From: Bacteroidota bacterium
GTDB lineage: Bacteria; Bacteroidota; Bacteroidia; 2-12-FULL-35-15
Assembly: GCA_016722565.1 (NCBI GenBank)
Contig: JADKIU010000007.1
Coordinates: 558,001 to 622,000 of the forward strand
Direction: 5' to 3'
DNA length: 64,000 nt
Below the pieces are notes generated by a model. The model did not search any database, had not been told where the DNA came from, and was given only the letters and a program-made list of their open reading frames with translations. Shown piece by piece: positions 8,051 through 16,141 of the stretch. Position 1 is the first letter of the stretch. Each line of letters opens with the position of its first letter. The position numbers and the translations under genes were made by a program.

Positions 8051-9223
8051 ATGAGTAAGAAAATAATGCTCTTAGGTTCAGGCGAACTCGGAAAAGAAGT
8101 TGTCATCGCACTTAAACGATTGGGACAATATGTGATTGCTGTTGACTCTTATAATGATGCACCAGCACAGCAAGTAGCCGATGAACGCGAAGTGATTAAC
8201 ATGTTGGATGGTGCAGAACTCGACAGAATTGTTGCTAAACACCAACCGGATTTAATCGTTCCGGAAATTGAAGCCATCCGTACCGAACGTTTTTACGATT
8301 ATGAAAAACAAGGCATCACTGTTGTTCCCAGCGCGAAAGCGGCCAACTTCACCATGAACAGAAAAGCCATTCGTGATTTGGCAGCAAAAGAATTAAAATT
8401 AAAAACGGCCAAATATGAATATGCAAACAGTTTCGAAGAATTGGTTGCGGCAGTGAAAACTGTTGGTATACCTTGCGTTGTTAAACCATTGATGAGTTCA
8501 TCGGGAAAAGGACAAAGCGTTATTAAAACCGAAGCCGATATTCAAAAAGCTTGGGACTATGCACAAGCAGGCAAGCGTGGCGATTACAGCGAAGTGATTG
8601 CTGAAGCATTTGTAAAATTTAATTCTGAAATTACGTTGTTAACCGTCACACAAAAAAACGGAAAGACATTGTTCTGCCCACCTATCGGTCATCGCCAAGA
8701 ACGAGGCGACTATCAAGAAAGTTGGCAGCCGGCTGAAATAAAAGCAGAGCATTTAAAAGAAGCACAGCATATGGCGGAACAAGTCACAAAAGCATTAACA
8801 GGTTCGGGATTGTGGGGCGTAGAATTTTTTCTGGCAGATGATGGTGTTTATTTCTCCGAATTATCTCCTCGTCCGCACGATACCGGAATGGTAACTTTAG
8901 CAGGAACTCAAAATTTTTCAGAATTTGAATTGCATGCTCGTGCGATTTTAGGATTACCCATTTCTGAAATTACATTAGAACGAGTTGGTGCAAGTGCAGT
9001 AATTTTGGCTGACAAAGAAGGAACCAATCCAACATTCACAGGATTAGATAAAGCCATGAATCATCCACAAAGTGATATTCGTATTTTTGGAAAACCAATT
9101 ACTCGTCCGTACAGAAGAATGGCTGTTGCATTAACGTATGATAAAGTTGGAAGTGATGTAAACAAAGTAAAAGAGCGTGCAATGGAAATTGCGAAACAGG
9201 TTACGGTTTCACCTCGTGACTAG
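8051..9223 (+). CDS. purT: Formate-dependent phosphoribosylglycinamide formyltransferase
   Basis: Catalyses ATP- and formate-dependent formylation of GAR, the third step of purine synthesis. The 390-aa protein has the ATP-grasp architecture of PurT: an N-terminal pre-ATP-grasp fold starting KKIMLLGSGELGKE, the glycine-rich loop SSSGKGQSV and the metal/ATP region ELSPRPHDTGMVTL. The folate-dependent alternative, purN, is also present at 53886, so this organism carries both enzymes for the step. It is preceded by a promoter and followed by a palindromic repeat at 9226. Confidence 0.95.
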   Translation: MSKKIMLLGSGELGKEVVIALKRLGQYVIAVDSYNDAPAQQVADEREVINMLDGAELDRIVAKHQPDLIVPEIEAIRTERFYDYEKQGITVVPSAKAANFTMNRKAIRDLAAKELKLKTAKYEYANSFEELVAAVKTVGIPCVVKPLMSSSGKGQSVIKTEADIQKAWDYAQAGKRGDYSEVIAEAFVKFNSEITLLTVTQKNGKTLFCPPIGHRQERGDYQESWQPAEIKAEHLKEAQHMAEQVTKALTGSGLWGVEFFLADDGVYFSELSPRPHDTGMVTLAGTQNFSEFELHARAILGLPISEITLERVGASAVILADKEGTNPTFTGLDKAMNHPQSDIRIFGKPITRPYRRMAVALTYDKVGSDVNKVKERAMEIAKQVTVSPRD

Positions 9224-9225
9224 CG

Positions 9226-9263
9226 ACCTCACCCCTAACCCCTCTCTAGATGGAGAGGGGAAC
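9226..9263. repeat. REP-like palindromic intergenic repeat
   Basis: The pattern CCTCACCCCTAACCCCTCTC..loop..GAGAGGGG occurs just after purT, with stem arms at 9239-9246 and 9253-9260. Related copies are at 17301-17340, 24044-24083 and 47964-48004. It may double as a terminator, but no T-tract follows. Confidence 0.75.
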
Positions 9264-9315
9264 AGATTCGTCTTTGTAAATTAAAAATACTATCTTTCAT
9301 AAAAAATAATACACC

Positions 9316-10815
9316 ATGGAAAAAGAATTGACATTAGAACAAATTCAGGATTTCAAAGGAAAATATCCGAAACAATTATGGTTTTTGTTTTTGGTAGAAA
9401 TGTGGGAACGTTTTTGTTTCTATGGAATGCGTGGTGTTTTAACCATCTTTATGGCTGATCAGATTTTAGGATTATCCTTGTCGGATAAAGATGCCAACCT
9501 GAAATACGGAGCCATTCAAGCCTTTGTGTATGCTTTTACATTTGTGGGAGGTATTTTTGCAGATAAATTTTTAGGATTTAAAAAATCACTTTTATTTGGA
9601 GGATTGGTGATGATTGTCGGAAACATCATCATTGCCATTTCACCACAAGAATTTTTCTACCTCGGCATTACCCTTTCCATTATCGGAACCGGATTTTTTA
9701 AACCGAATATCTCTTCCATGGTAGGCGAATTGTATAAAGAAGGAGATCCAAGACGCGATGCCGGATTCGGATTGTTTTACTCGGGTATCAACATCGGAGC
9801 TTTATTAGGCGGTGCTGTTTGTGTGTATTTAGGAACCAGTAAAGATTATGGCTGGAGTTATGCTTTTCTTTCTGCTGCAGTAGTAATGGTACTCGGATTA
9901 GTAACATTTTTATTTACCAGAAAATGGCTGGGACCTATTGGAAATTCTCCGTTGTTAAGCTTACCTGCTAACAAACGTATTACAAAAGAGGTGATTGTAT
10001 ATGTTGGTGCTTTGTTAAGCATTCCATTAATCTTCATCATGATTAAGAACACCGATTATACGGATTATTTTATGTACTCCATCGGACCACTTGCTTTTTT
10101 ATATTTCATTTATGAAACCATCAAAGAAGGAGATTTAAAAGCACAAAAGAAATTAATTGCAGCGTTCATCTTTATTCTCTTTTCCATCATCTTCTGGGCG
10201 TTCTTCGAGCAAAGCGGTGGTTCATTGGCGCTTTTCGCACAAGATAATTTACACCACAATTTATTATTTTTTGAAATCAATCCGAACATCGTCAACAACA
10301 CTTCCAACTCATTATTTGTAATCATCTTCAGTCCGATACTCGGATTAATCTGGTTGGCCTTGGCGAAAAAGAAAATCGAACCGAATACAGTGATTAAATT
10401 CGGAATCGGATTTTTATTTTTAGCAGCCGCATTTTATATTTTCTATTACACGCGATTCTTTGCAGATGAAACCGGAAAAACATCCTTGAATGCATTTACC
10501 ATTGCCTACCTGGTGATTACGTTTGGTGAGCTTGCGCTGTCACCGATCGGTTTATCCATCATGACAAAACTTTCACCAAAAAGATTATCAGGAATGATGA
10601 TGGGCTTTTGGTTTTTAGCAAGTGCATACGGACAATATGCTGCAGGTTTATTGGGAGCAGGAATGTCGAGTCCGGATGAAAATGCAAGCTTAAACACGAA
10701 ACTGGAATTGTATACCGATGGCTACCAACTATTAGCAATTTATGCGTTGATAGCCGGAATTATATTAATCGCGATTTCACCATTGATTCGTAAATTGATG
10801 CAAGAGGTAAAATAA
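9316..10815 (+). CDS. POT/PTR-family peptide MFS transporter
   Basis: A proton-coupled di-/tripeptide symporter of the inner membrane. The 499-aa protein has the POT signatures: ExxER-type WERFCFYGMRGVL in helix 1 (residues 30-42), GGIFADKFLGFKK in the loop after helix 2, and FYSGINIGALLG in helix 5. About 12-14 membrane segments are visible, including the extra helix pair typical of prokaryotic POTs. mnmH begins 3 bp after its stop, so the two are probably co-transcribed. Confidence 0.93.
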   Translation: MEKELTLEQIQDFKGKYPKQLWFLFLVEMWERFCFYGMRGVLTIFMADQILGLSLSDKDANLKYGAIQAFVYAFTFVGGIFADKFLGFKKSLLFGGLVMIVGNIIIAISPQEFFYLGITLSIIGTGFFKPNISSMVGELYKEGDPRRDAGFGLFYSGINIGALLGGAVCVYLGTSKDYGWSYAFLSAAVVMVLGLVTFLFTRKWLGPIGNSPLLSLPANKRITKEVIVYVGALLSIPLIFIMIKNTDYTDYFMYSIGPLAFLYFIYETIKEGDLKAQKKLIAAFIFILFSIIFWAFFEQSGGSLALFAQDNLHHNLLFFEINPNIVNNTSNSLFVIIFSPILGLIWLALAKKKIEPNTVIKFGIGFLFLAAAFYIFYYTRFFADETGKTSLNAFTIAYLVITFGELALSPIGLSIMTKLSPKRLSGMMMGFWFLASAYGQYAAGLLGAGMSSPDENASLNTKLELYTDGYQLLAIYALIAGIILIAISPLIRKLMQEVK

Positions 10816-10817
10816 TT

Positions 10818-11831
10818 TTGCCTACACCAATCCACATAGAAGAATTCACAAAACTTTCGGATACACATCCGATATTGGATGTACGCACGCCTGCCGAATT
10901 TGCTCAAGGGCATATTCCGGGAGCCATCAACCTTCCGATCTTCACAAATGAAGAACGGATTGTGATTGGAACATTGTATAAAAAAGAAGGCAAACAACCC
11001 GCCATCTTAAAAGGGTTAGAGCTTGTCGGTCCGAAATTACACTCCTTCGTTCAAGAAGCCATTAAGCTCAATAAAAACGGAACATTTCTCGTGCATTGCT
11101 GGCGTGGCGGAATGCGCAGCTCCAGCATGGCATGGTTCATAGAAACTTACGGATTTAAATGTTTGACATTAAAAGGTGGATATAAAAACTATCGCAAACA
11201 GATACTGGGAAGTTTTAATGAACAAAAAAACATTGTCGTACTCGGTGGAAAAACAGGAAGTGGAAAAACAATGATTCTTCATGCGTTGCAAAAACAAAAT
11301 GAACAAATTATTGATCTCGAAAAAATTGCTCATCACAAAGGTTCATCATTTGGTTCATTAGGAGAAGAACCACAACCGTCACAAGAACAATTTGAAAATG
11401 AACTCGCTTTACATTTTTCAAAAACTGATGCTCAGAAAAAAGTGTGGGTAGAAAATGAAAGCAGAAGAATCGGCACCACCGTTATTCCACTAGGATTTTG
11501 GGAACAAATGAAAAATGCATTGGTTGTTTCTATTGACTTGCCCACAGAAGAACGTGTCAACTATCTGGTAAGTGAATACGGAAAGTTTAGTAAGGAAGAA
11601 CTCATCACAGCAACCACACGTATTGGAAAAAAACTGGGTGGGCAACATGTAAAACGGGCTGTTCAGGCAATTGAAGAGGGTGATTTAAAAACTGCCTTTG
11701 AAATTTGTTTGGTGTATTATGATAAAACATATAGTTACGGAGAAGAGAATAGAGAAAAAGAAAAAATGATTCATTGTGAATTTGAGAAAATGGATGTAGA
11801 GTCTATCGCTAAAGCGATTATGAACATTTAA
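10818..11831 (+). CDS. mnmH: tRNA 2-selenouridine synthase
   Basis: Replaces sulfur with selenium (via geranylated intermediates in characterised enzymes) at the wobble 2-thiouridine of certain tRNAs, using selenophosphate. The 337-aa protein has an N-terminal rhodanese domain with the catalytic cysteine C94 in HCWRGGMRS, and a C-terminal P-loop domain with GGKTGSGKT at 143-151. No ATG lies near the N-terminus. TTG at 10818 gives the start that fits the family, 2 bp after the transporter stop. selD follows directly, giving a two-gene selenium unit. Confidence 0.93.
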   Translation: MPTPIHIEEFTKLSDTHPILDVRTPAEFAQGHIPGAINLPIFTNEERIVIGTLYKKEGKQPAILKGLELVGPKLHSFVQEAIKLNKNGTFLVHCWRGGMRSSSMAWFIETYGFKCLTLKGGYKNYRKQILGSFNEQKNIVVLGGKTGSGKTMILHALQKQNEQIIDLEKIAHHKGSSFGSLGEEPQPSQEQFENELALHFSKTDAQKKVWVENESRRIGTTVIPLGFWEQMKNALVVSIDLPTEERVNYLVSEYGKFSKEELITATTRIGKKLGGQHVKRAVQAIEEGDLKTAFEICLVYYDKTYSYGEENREKEKMIHCEFEKMDVESIAKAIMNI

Positions 11832-11958
11832 CCGCAGAGAGCACAGAGGATACGCAGAGAAAAAAGGAGAAATTTATAGATTAAAACACACTATTAAAGT
11901 AATATTAACAAATAAAAAAACTCCGCGTGTCTCCCGTTTTCTCAGCGAACTCAGCGGT
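11831..11958. repeat. Intergenic repeat with ACCGC-ended inverted termini
   Basis: The left end ACCGCAGAGAGCACAGAG begins on the last base of the mnmH stop. The right end, read on the other strand, is ACCGCTGAGTTCGCTGAG (13/18 identical). The element of ~128 bp exactly fills the gap between mnmH and selD. Single-ended relatives occur at 45269-45307 and 57968-58007. Confidence 0.7.
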
Positions 11959-11965
11959 AAAACAT

Positions 11966-13003
11966 ATGGAAGAAATCAAATTAACACAGTATTCTCATGG
12001 TGCCGGATGCGGTTGCAAAATTGCACCTCATGTTTTAGAAGAAATTCTTAAATCAAATTTTGTTGCTCCATCCGACAAAAATTTAATTGTTGGAAACAGC
12101 TCCAAAGATGATGCAGCAGTGTATGCTATTGGAAACGGACAAGCCATCATCAGCACCACCGATTTTTTTATGCCGATTGTGGATGATGCAAGCGACTTTG
12201 GAAAAATTGCTTCTGCCAATGCCATAAGTGATGTATATGCTATGGGCGGCAAACCGCTTTTAGCAATCGCCATTTTAGGTTGGCCCATTAATAAACTATC
12301 GCCCGAACTGGCTCAAAAAGTAATTGACGGAGCGAGAATCGTTTGTGCGGAAGCCGGAATTACGCTTGCCGGTGGCCACAGCATTGACAGTCCGGAACCC
12401 ATTTTCGGATTAGCCGTTACCGGTATCATCGATTTAAAAAATTTAAAGCAAAACAATACGGCTAAAGAAGGGGACTTGATTTACCTCACCAAAAAAATTG
12501 GCGTAGGCATTTTAACCACCGCTGAAAAAAAAGGTGTGTTAAAAGAAGAACACAAAGGCGTTGCAGCAAAACAAATGATGCAACTCAATAAACTAGGAGC
12601 ACAACTGGGACCATTGGATTTTGTAACAGCCATGACGGATGTCACCGGCTTTGGGTTACTTGGCCATTTGATTGAAATGGCTGAGGGCGCAGGATTGAGT
12701 GCAGAAATAAATTATGCAGCAGTTCCTTTGATTGAAGACTTAAATTTTTATACCGCTCAAATGTGTGTTCCTGATAATAGTTTTAGAAACTGGAGTGGCT
12801 ACGACCCGAAGGTTTCAGGCATCACCGGAGATTCGTTGCTGACACTCTGCGACCCACAAACGAACGGAGGTTTGTTAATTACCATCGATCCGAAACACAA
12901 AGATGAATTTGAAAAACGATTGGTTGAAGAAGGATTAGCAGCATTTGCACAACCGATTGGCAGGATGAAAGTAAAAGGAGAAAAAGTAATTTCCTTAATA
13001 TAA
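11966..13003 (+). CDS. selD: Selenide, water dikinase (selenophosphate synthase)
   Basis: Makes selenophosphate from selenide and ATP, the selenium donor for MnmH. The N-terminal active-site segment SHGAGCGCK carries Cys15 (equivalent to E. coli Cys17), Cys17 and Lys18. It is therefore a cysteine, not a selenocysteine, version. The AIRS-like ATP-binding core follows. An upstream in-frame extension (from 11927) would encode repeat DNA, so ATG 11966 is the start (345 aa). selA/selB are not in this window, so only the selenouridine use of selenium is supported here. Confidence 0.95.
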   Translation: MEEIKLTQYSHGAGCGCKIAPHVLEEILKSNFVAPSDKNLIVGNSSKDDAAVYAIGNGQAIISTTDFFMPIVDDASDFGKIASANAISDVYAMGGKPLLAIAILGWPINKLSPELAQKVIDGARIVCAEAGITLAGGHSIDSPEPIFGLAVTGIIDLKNLKQNNTAKEGDLIYLTKKIGVGILTTAEKKGVLKEEHKGVAAKQMMQLNKLGAQLGPLDFVTAMTDVTGFGLLGHLIEMAEGAGLSAEINYAAVPLIEDLNFYTAQMCVPDNSFRNWSGYDPKVSGITGDSLLTLCDPQTNGGLLITIDPKHKDEFEKRLVEEGLAAFAQPIGRMKVKGEKVISLI

Positions 13004-14173
13004 ATCCTGTGTTTCAATTAAATCCAATATTTCATCCGGATTTATTTTTTTGATTTTTTTAGGTACAGTTGGGATGTCTCCATTTCCTTTGTTTATACCA
13101 TTATCTCCCGAATCAATTGTATTATTCAGGTCTTTGGCATCATACATCAAGCTATTGTTGTAAGTTGATTTTGTTTTACCAAAACGAAGTACCAAACCGA
13201 AATTGACAAAAATGCTTCCTTTAATTCTTTCAGAATAATAGTTTTTATAAGTAGCTGAATTATTTCTAACAAGAGTTGTCGAATAAAACTGAATTTGATT
13301 TCTGGTTGTGAAACCACCACTTACATAAAGGTTGAAAAAATTAGAGGGTTGAACATCCAAACGTAATCCTGATAAAAATTCATATCGCCCAAAATACAAT
13401 TTATCGTTGTCTTCAATGCTGCCGATTTTCAGTGAATCGGTGTTTGCAAATGTATAGAGCCCACCTTGTGGTTTGGTGTATAAACTGGTACGCACATATT
13501 TACCAATCGGCACATTGAGTGTCATTCCGCGTGGAAACTGAATACTGAAATTTGTTTTATCCAATCGCCCGACACGGATTCCAACGTAAGGAAGTTGATA
13601 ACGATTACCCCAAAGGAAGGAGCGTGTATATCCCACTCTAAAACTAAAATATTCGTTTGCAGTAAAATTATAAAGAAGGGTGGATGCCAAGCGGTAGGTT
13701 TTGGTGTATGCATATCCTCTGTCGCGCGTAACAAATGGTGATAACTCAACAAAGAAAATACTCTTCTTTCCATTACTGTAAAAACCTCTGCAACCAACTG
13801 AAAGCTTATTCAGGTTGTGTTTATCAATCCCTTCGAAATTGAGTTTCAAACTTGTAAAATTTCCTGTAAGCAATAAATTTAAGGTAGAAATTTTCGTACT
13901 GTCTTTGTTATAAATATCTCGTGTAACAATCGGGAAATTATACCCGATTGAAAACTGACTCACTTGGTAAGAACCAAGCAATTTGGAAACCTGATTAATG
14001 GTATCCAAATCTCTTTTTCCGGTTGAATAATAATCGAGGTAAAATGTTTTGTTGAAGTAATGCTTGGGAGGTTTTACCTTTTTTGTAGAATCGGTAGCAA
14101 TAAATGCTGAAAGCTTTGTAGCAAAAAGTACAAAGCTTATCAGTAAAATTAGATATCGTTTATTCGGCTTCAC
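12995..14173 (-). CDS. Predicted outer-membrane beta-barrel protein (DUF6268-like)
   Basis: A 392-aa protein with a signal peptide (residues 1-23). It then has alternating beta-strand-rich sequence with many aromatic ends (FYLDYYSTG, FSIGYNFPIV, LNLLLTGNF), consistent with a barrel. The C-terminal ~60 residues are polar and charged, outside the barrel. Its last 9 bp overlap the selD 3' end on the opposite strand. It lies just downstream of the ECF sigma/anti-sigma group on the same strand, with 7 bp to the preceding gene, and may belong to that regulon. The family assignment is tentative. Confidence 0.7.
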   Translation of the reverse strand: MKPNKRYLILLISFVLFATKLSAFIATDSTKKVKPPKHYFNKTFYLDYYSTGKRDLDTINQVSKLLGSYQVSQFSIGYNFPIVTRDIYNKDSTKISTLNLLLTGNFTSLKLNFEGIDKHNLNKLSVGCRGFYSNGKKSIFFVELSPFVTRDRGYAYTKTYRLASTLLYNFTANEYFSFRVGYTRSFLWGNRYQLPYVGIRVGRLDKTNFSIQFPRGMTLNVPIGKYVRTSLYTKPQGGLYTFANTDSLKIGSIEDNDKLYFGRYEFLSGLRLDVQPSNFFNLYVSGGFTTRNQIQFYSTTLVRNNSATYKNYYSERIKGSIFVNFGLVLRFGKTKSTYNNSLMYDAKDLNNTIDSGDNGINKGNGDIPTVPKKIKKINPDEILDLIETQDLY

Positions 14174-14180
14174 AATTCTA

Positions 14181-14615
14181 TCAGTTTTCTTTCACTATTT
14201 TGATTAATTCCTTTTTAAAATCTTCTTCTGCTCGTCTTACAGCGGAAACTTTTTTGACCGGTAGAATTTTTTTGAATTTATCGTAATATTCTTTGTAGAG
14301 TTCATACTCTTTCTGTTTTACGTTTAATTCAGCCGCCAAATACGCTTCTGCTTCTTTGTCGGTTGCAAAATCGTAATTTGTTTTGGCATTGTATTGCAAG
14401 CGGAATGTTTTGCGAACAGCATCCAGCTTATCGTTCATTTCATTGTATAAAGGCCAGAAAGCTTGGGATTCAGCAGCAGTAAAGCTTACCTTTTTAGAAA
14501 TGAATGCAGCCCTCAATGCATCAATCTTATCCTTCTTATCACCTTGTGCAAAGGCGGTGTTGATGGCAAACACCAACAGGAGCGTAAAAAGGATATGTTT
14601 AAAAATCAATTTCAT
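14181..14615 (-). CDS. Spy/CpxP-like periplasmic protein ('sensor of ECF-type sigma factor')
   Basis: A 144-aa protein with a signal peptide ending AFAQ (residue 24) and a mature, almost wholly helical, charged domain with the spacing ISKKVSFTAAESQAFWPLYNE, a variant of the LTxxQ pattern. Its stop-to-start neighbourhood with the anti-sigma-like gene (1-bp overlap at 14615) and the sigma factor upstream makes a stress-sensing unit. The likely role is envelope chaperone or sensor; this is inferred from context. Confidence 0.75.
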   Translation of the reverse strand: MKLIFKHILFTLLLVFAINTAFAQGDKKDKIDALRAAFISKKVSFTAAESQAFWPLYNEMNDKLDAVRKTFRLQYNAKTNYDFATDKEAEAYLAAELNVKQKEYELYKEYYDKFKKILPVKKVSAVRRAEEDFKKELIKIVKEN

Positions 14616-15397
14616 TATTTTTTATTCGAATTAAGAGAATCGTCAGCCGAAACTTCATCGGTAGTTAATTGTTGATCCAATAACGCTTCGTCCACCATTT
14701 CATATAAACTTTCATCATCAAAATCCTGAATGTTCTTATCATTTAAGATTTCATTCTTTTCTAAACACGCCAATGTCATGCAATCACCCTTTAAAACGGT
14801 AGTATCTTTTTGATTAAAATACCAGATTGCAGAAAGACCGACAATTAGAACCAAACTCGCAGCAATCGCCATTTGAGGTTTGAACAAGACAGAAATCAAT
14901 TGTCGAACGACACCGGATTGCTGTTTAGTACTATGCATTTTTTCCTTTACATCTTCGGACTTCTCTTCAAAATAAGCAGGAGCCACTTTAAAAACATTTT
15001 TCTTTGGAATTGAAGAGAGTACTGAAAATTCTTTTAATTCCGATTCTAATTCCAATTTATCAACAACTTTCTTTTCTAAATTTTGAAAATAATTTTCAGG
15101 CAGGGACTTTAGAACTGGCTTTTTAGTAGTTGCCAATTCTGGAAAAGCTGATAGTTCGTATTTATATTCTATAGCATTGGCAAGCGTTTCGAAATAATTT
15201 TGCGGCACCGTAAACGTTGATTTTCGATTTTCAGAAAGTGTTTTATAGGCGGCTAATTCTTGTTCGTGTTCAATCTTGTTCATTACACGCGCAGAAAAAG
15301 AATCAAAATAACCTTTCGGAAGAGCAAACGAATTTTTCTTCTCCCATTGGGATAAGAAATTTTCTTCGTTTAGGTTATTGTAATTATTTTTACTCAT
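14615..15397 (-). CDS. Membrane anti-sigma-factor-like protein with fourfold repeat
   Basis: A 260-aa protein with one transmembrane helix (residues ~175-194), a long cytoplasmic N-terminus and a short acidic C-terminal tail. The N-terminal part contains four ~38-residue repeats, each centred on a P-x-x-Y-F motif (PKGYF 27-31, PQNYF 65-69, PENYF 100-104, PAYF 140-143), followed by an amphipathic helix with ELxxF-like ends. Its position between an ECF sigma gene and a Spy-like gene supports an anti-sigma role. No zinc-type HxxxCxxC anti-sigma motif is present. Confidence 0.75.
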   Translation of the reverse strand: MSKNNYNNLNEENFLSQWEKKNSFALPKGYFDSFSARVMNKIEHEQELAAYKTLSENRKSTFTVPQNYFETLANAIEYKYELSAFPELATTKKPVLKSLPENYFQNLEKKVVDKLELESELKEFSVLSSIPKKNVFKVAPAYFEEKSEDVKEKMHSTKQQSGVVRQLISVLFKPQMAIAASLVLIVGLSAIWYFNQKDTTVLKGDCMTLACLEKNEILNDKNIQDFDDESLYEMVDEALLDQQLTTDEVSADDSLNSNKK

Positions 15398-15415
15398 CTT
15401 AAATTCTATTTATTA

Positions 15416-15445
15416 AGCAACACTTCTTCTATCTTCTTTGCCCCA
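15416..15445 (-). repeat. Duplicated copy of the sigma-gene 3' end
   Basis: The minus strand reads GCAAAGAAGATAGAAGAAGT and onwards, matching 33 of 37 positions of the last codons and stop of the sigma gene (AAKKIEEVLLN, 15501-15537). It lies between the sigma stop and the anti-sigma start. A CTTTGCCCC/GGGACAAAG hairpin (15436-15456) overlaps its upstream edge. Confidence 0.75.
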
Positions 15446-15500
15446 TAGGGACAAAGTATTCTATTTTATTTAGTCATCTGAATTCTTTCAACTTCACGTC

Positions 15501-16049
15501 CTAACGATTAAGCAACACTTCTTCAATCTTCTTTGCCGCAATGTGATACGATGATTTTAATGCTCCAACAGATGTTTCCAGAATTTCCGACATTTCCTCG
15601 TATGGTGTTTCATCGTAGTAACGCATATTAAAAACGATGCGTTGCTTTTCTGGTAATGTCAAAATTGCTTTTTGTAATTTCAACTGTATCTCATCTCCCT
15701 CAAAATACGTATCCGATGAAAGCGAATTACTTAAATGATACTCAATCGGATGAATGGACGTTACATTGCTGCGCTTTTGTCTTAAAAAAGAAATCGATTC
15801 GTTGGTTCCTATTCTAAATAACCAGGTATAAATTTTCGAATCGCCTTTAAATGTTTCCATTCCCTTCCATGCTTTTATAAATGTGTTTTGTAAAACATCA
15901 TCTGCATCATCATGATCAATTACAATTTTTCGAATGTGCCAGTATAATCGTTCTTGATATTGTTTCATCATGAAATGAATGGACATATTTCGCGATTGCT
16001 CGTTCTGAAACATGGCTATTATTTCCTGATCTGTATACTGCTGCATCAC
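15501..16049 (-). CDS. RNA polymerase sigma factor, ECF subfamily
   Basis: A 182-aa sigma-70 group 4 factor. Region 2 spans ~residues 20-95 with DDADDVLQNTFIKAWKGMETF and TWLFRIGTNESISFLR. Region 4 spans ~130-178 with LPEKQRIVFNMRYYDETPYEEMSEIL and an HTH ending SYHIAAKKIEE. It is the first gene of a probable operon with the repeat-containing membrane protein and the Spy-like protein downstream. The target promoter is not evident. Confidence 0.93.
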   Translation of the reverse strand: MMQQYTDQEIIAMFQNEQSRNMSIHFMMKQYQERLYWHIRKIVIDHDDADDVLQNTFIKAWKGMETFKGDSKIYTWLFRIGTNESISFLRQKRSNVTSIHPIEYHLSNSLSSDTYFEGDEIQLKLQKAILTLPEKQRIVFNMRYYDETPYEEMSEILETSVGALKSSYHIAAKKIEEVLLNR

Positions 16050-16141
16050 CTGTATTTGTGGTTAGACGTAGTGAAAATGGTAAAGTTTAATCGGATTTGA
16101 ATTTACTTCAAATAACTTGCAAAACACTGATAGACAAGACA

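Noticed and set aside
11927..11965. N-terminal extension of selD (MSPVFSANSAVKH)
   Set aside because: These codons lie in an intergenic repeat; the family N-terminus begins at ATG 11966.
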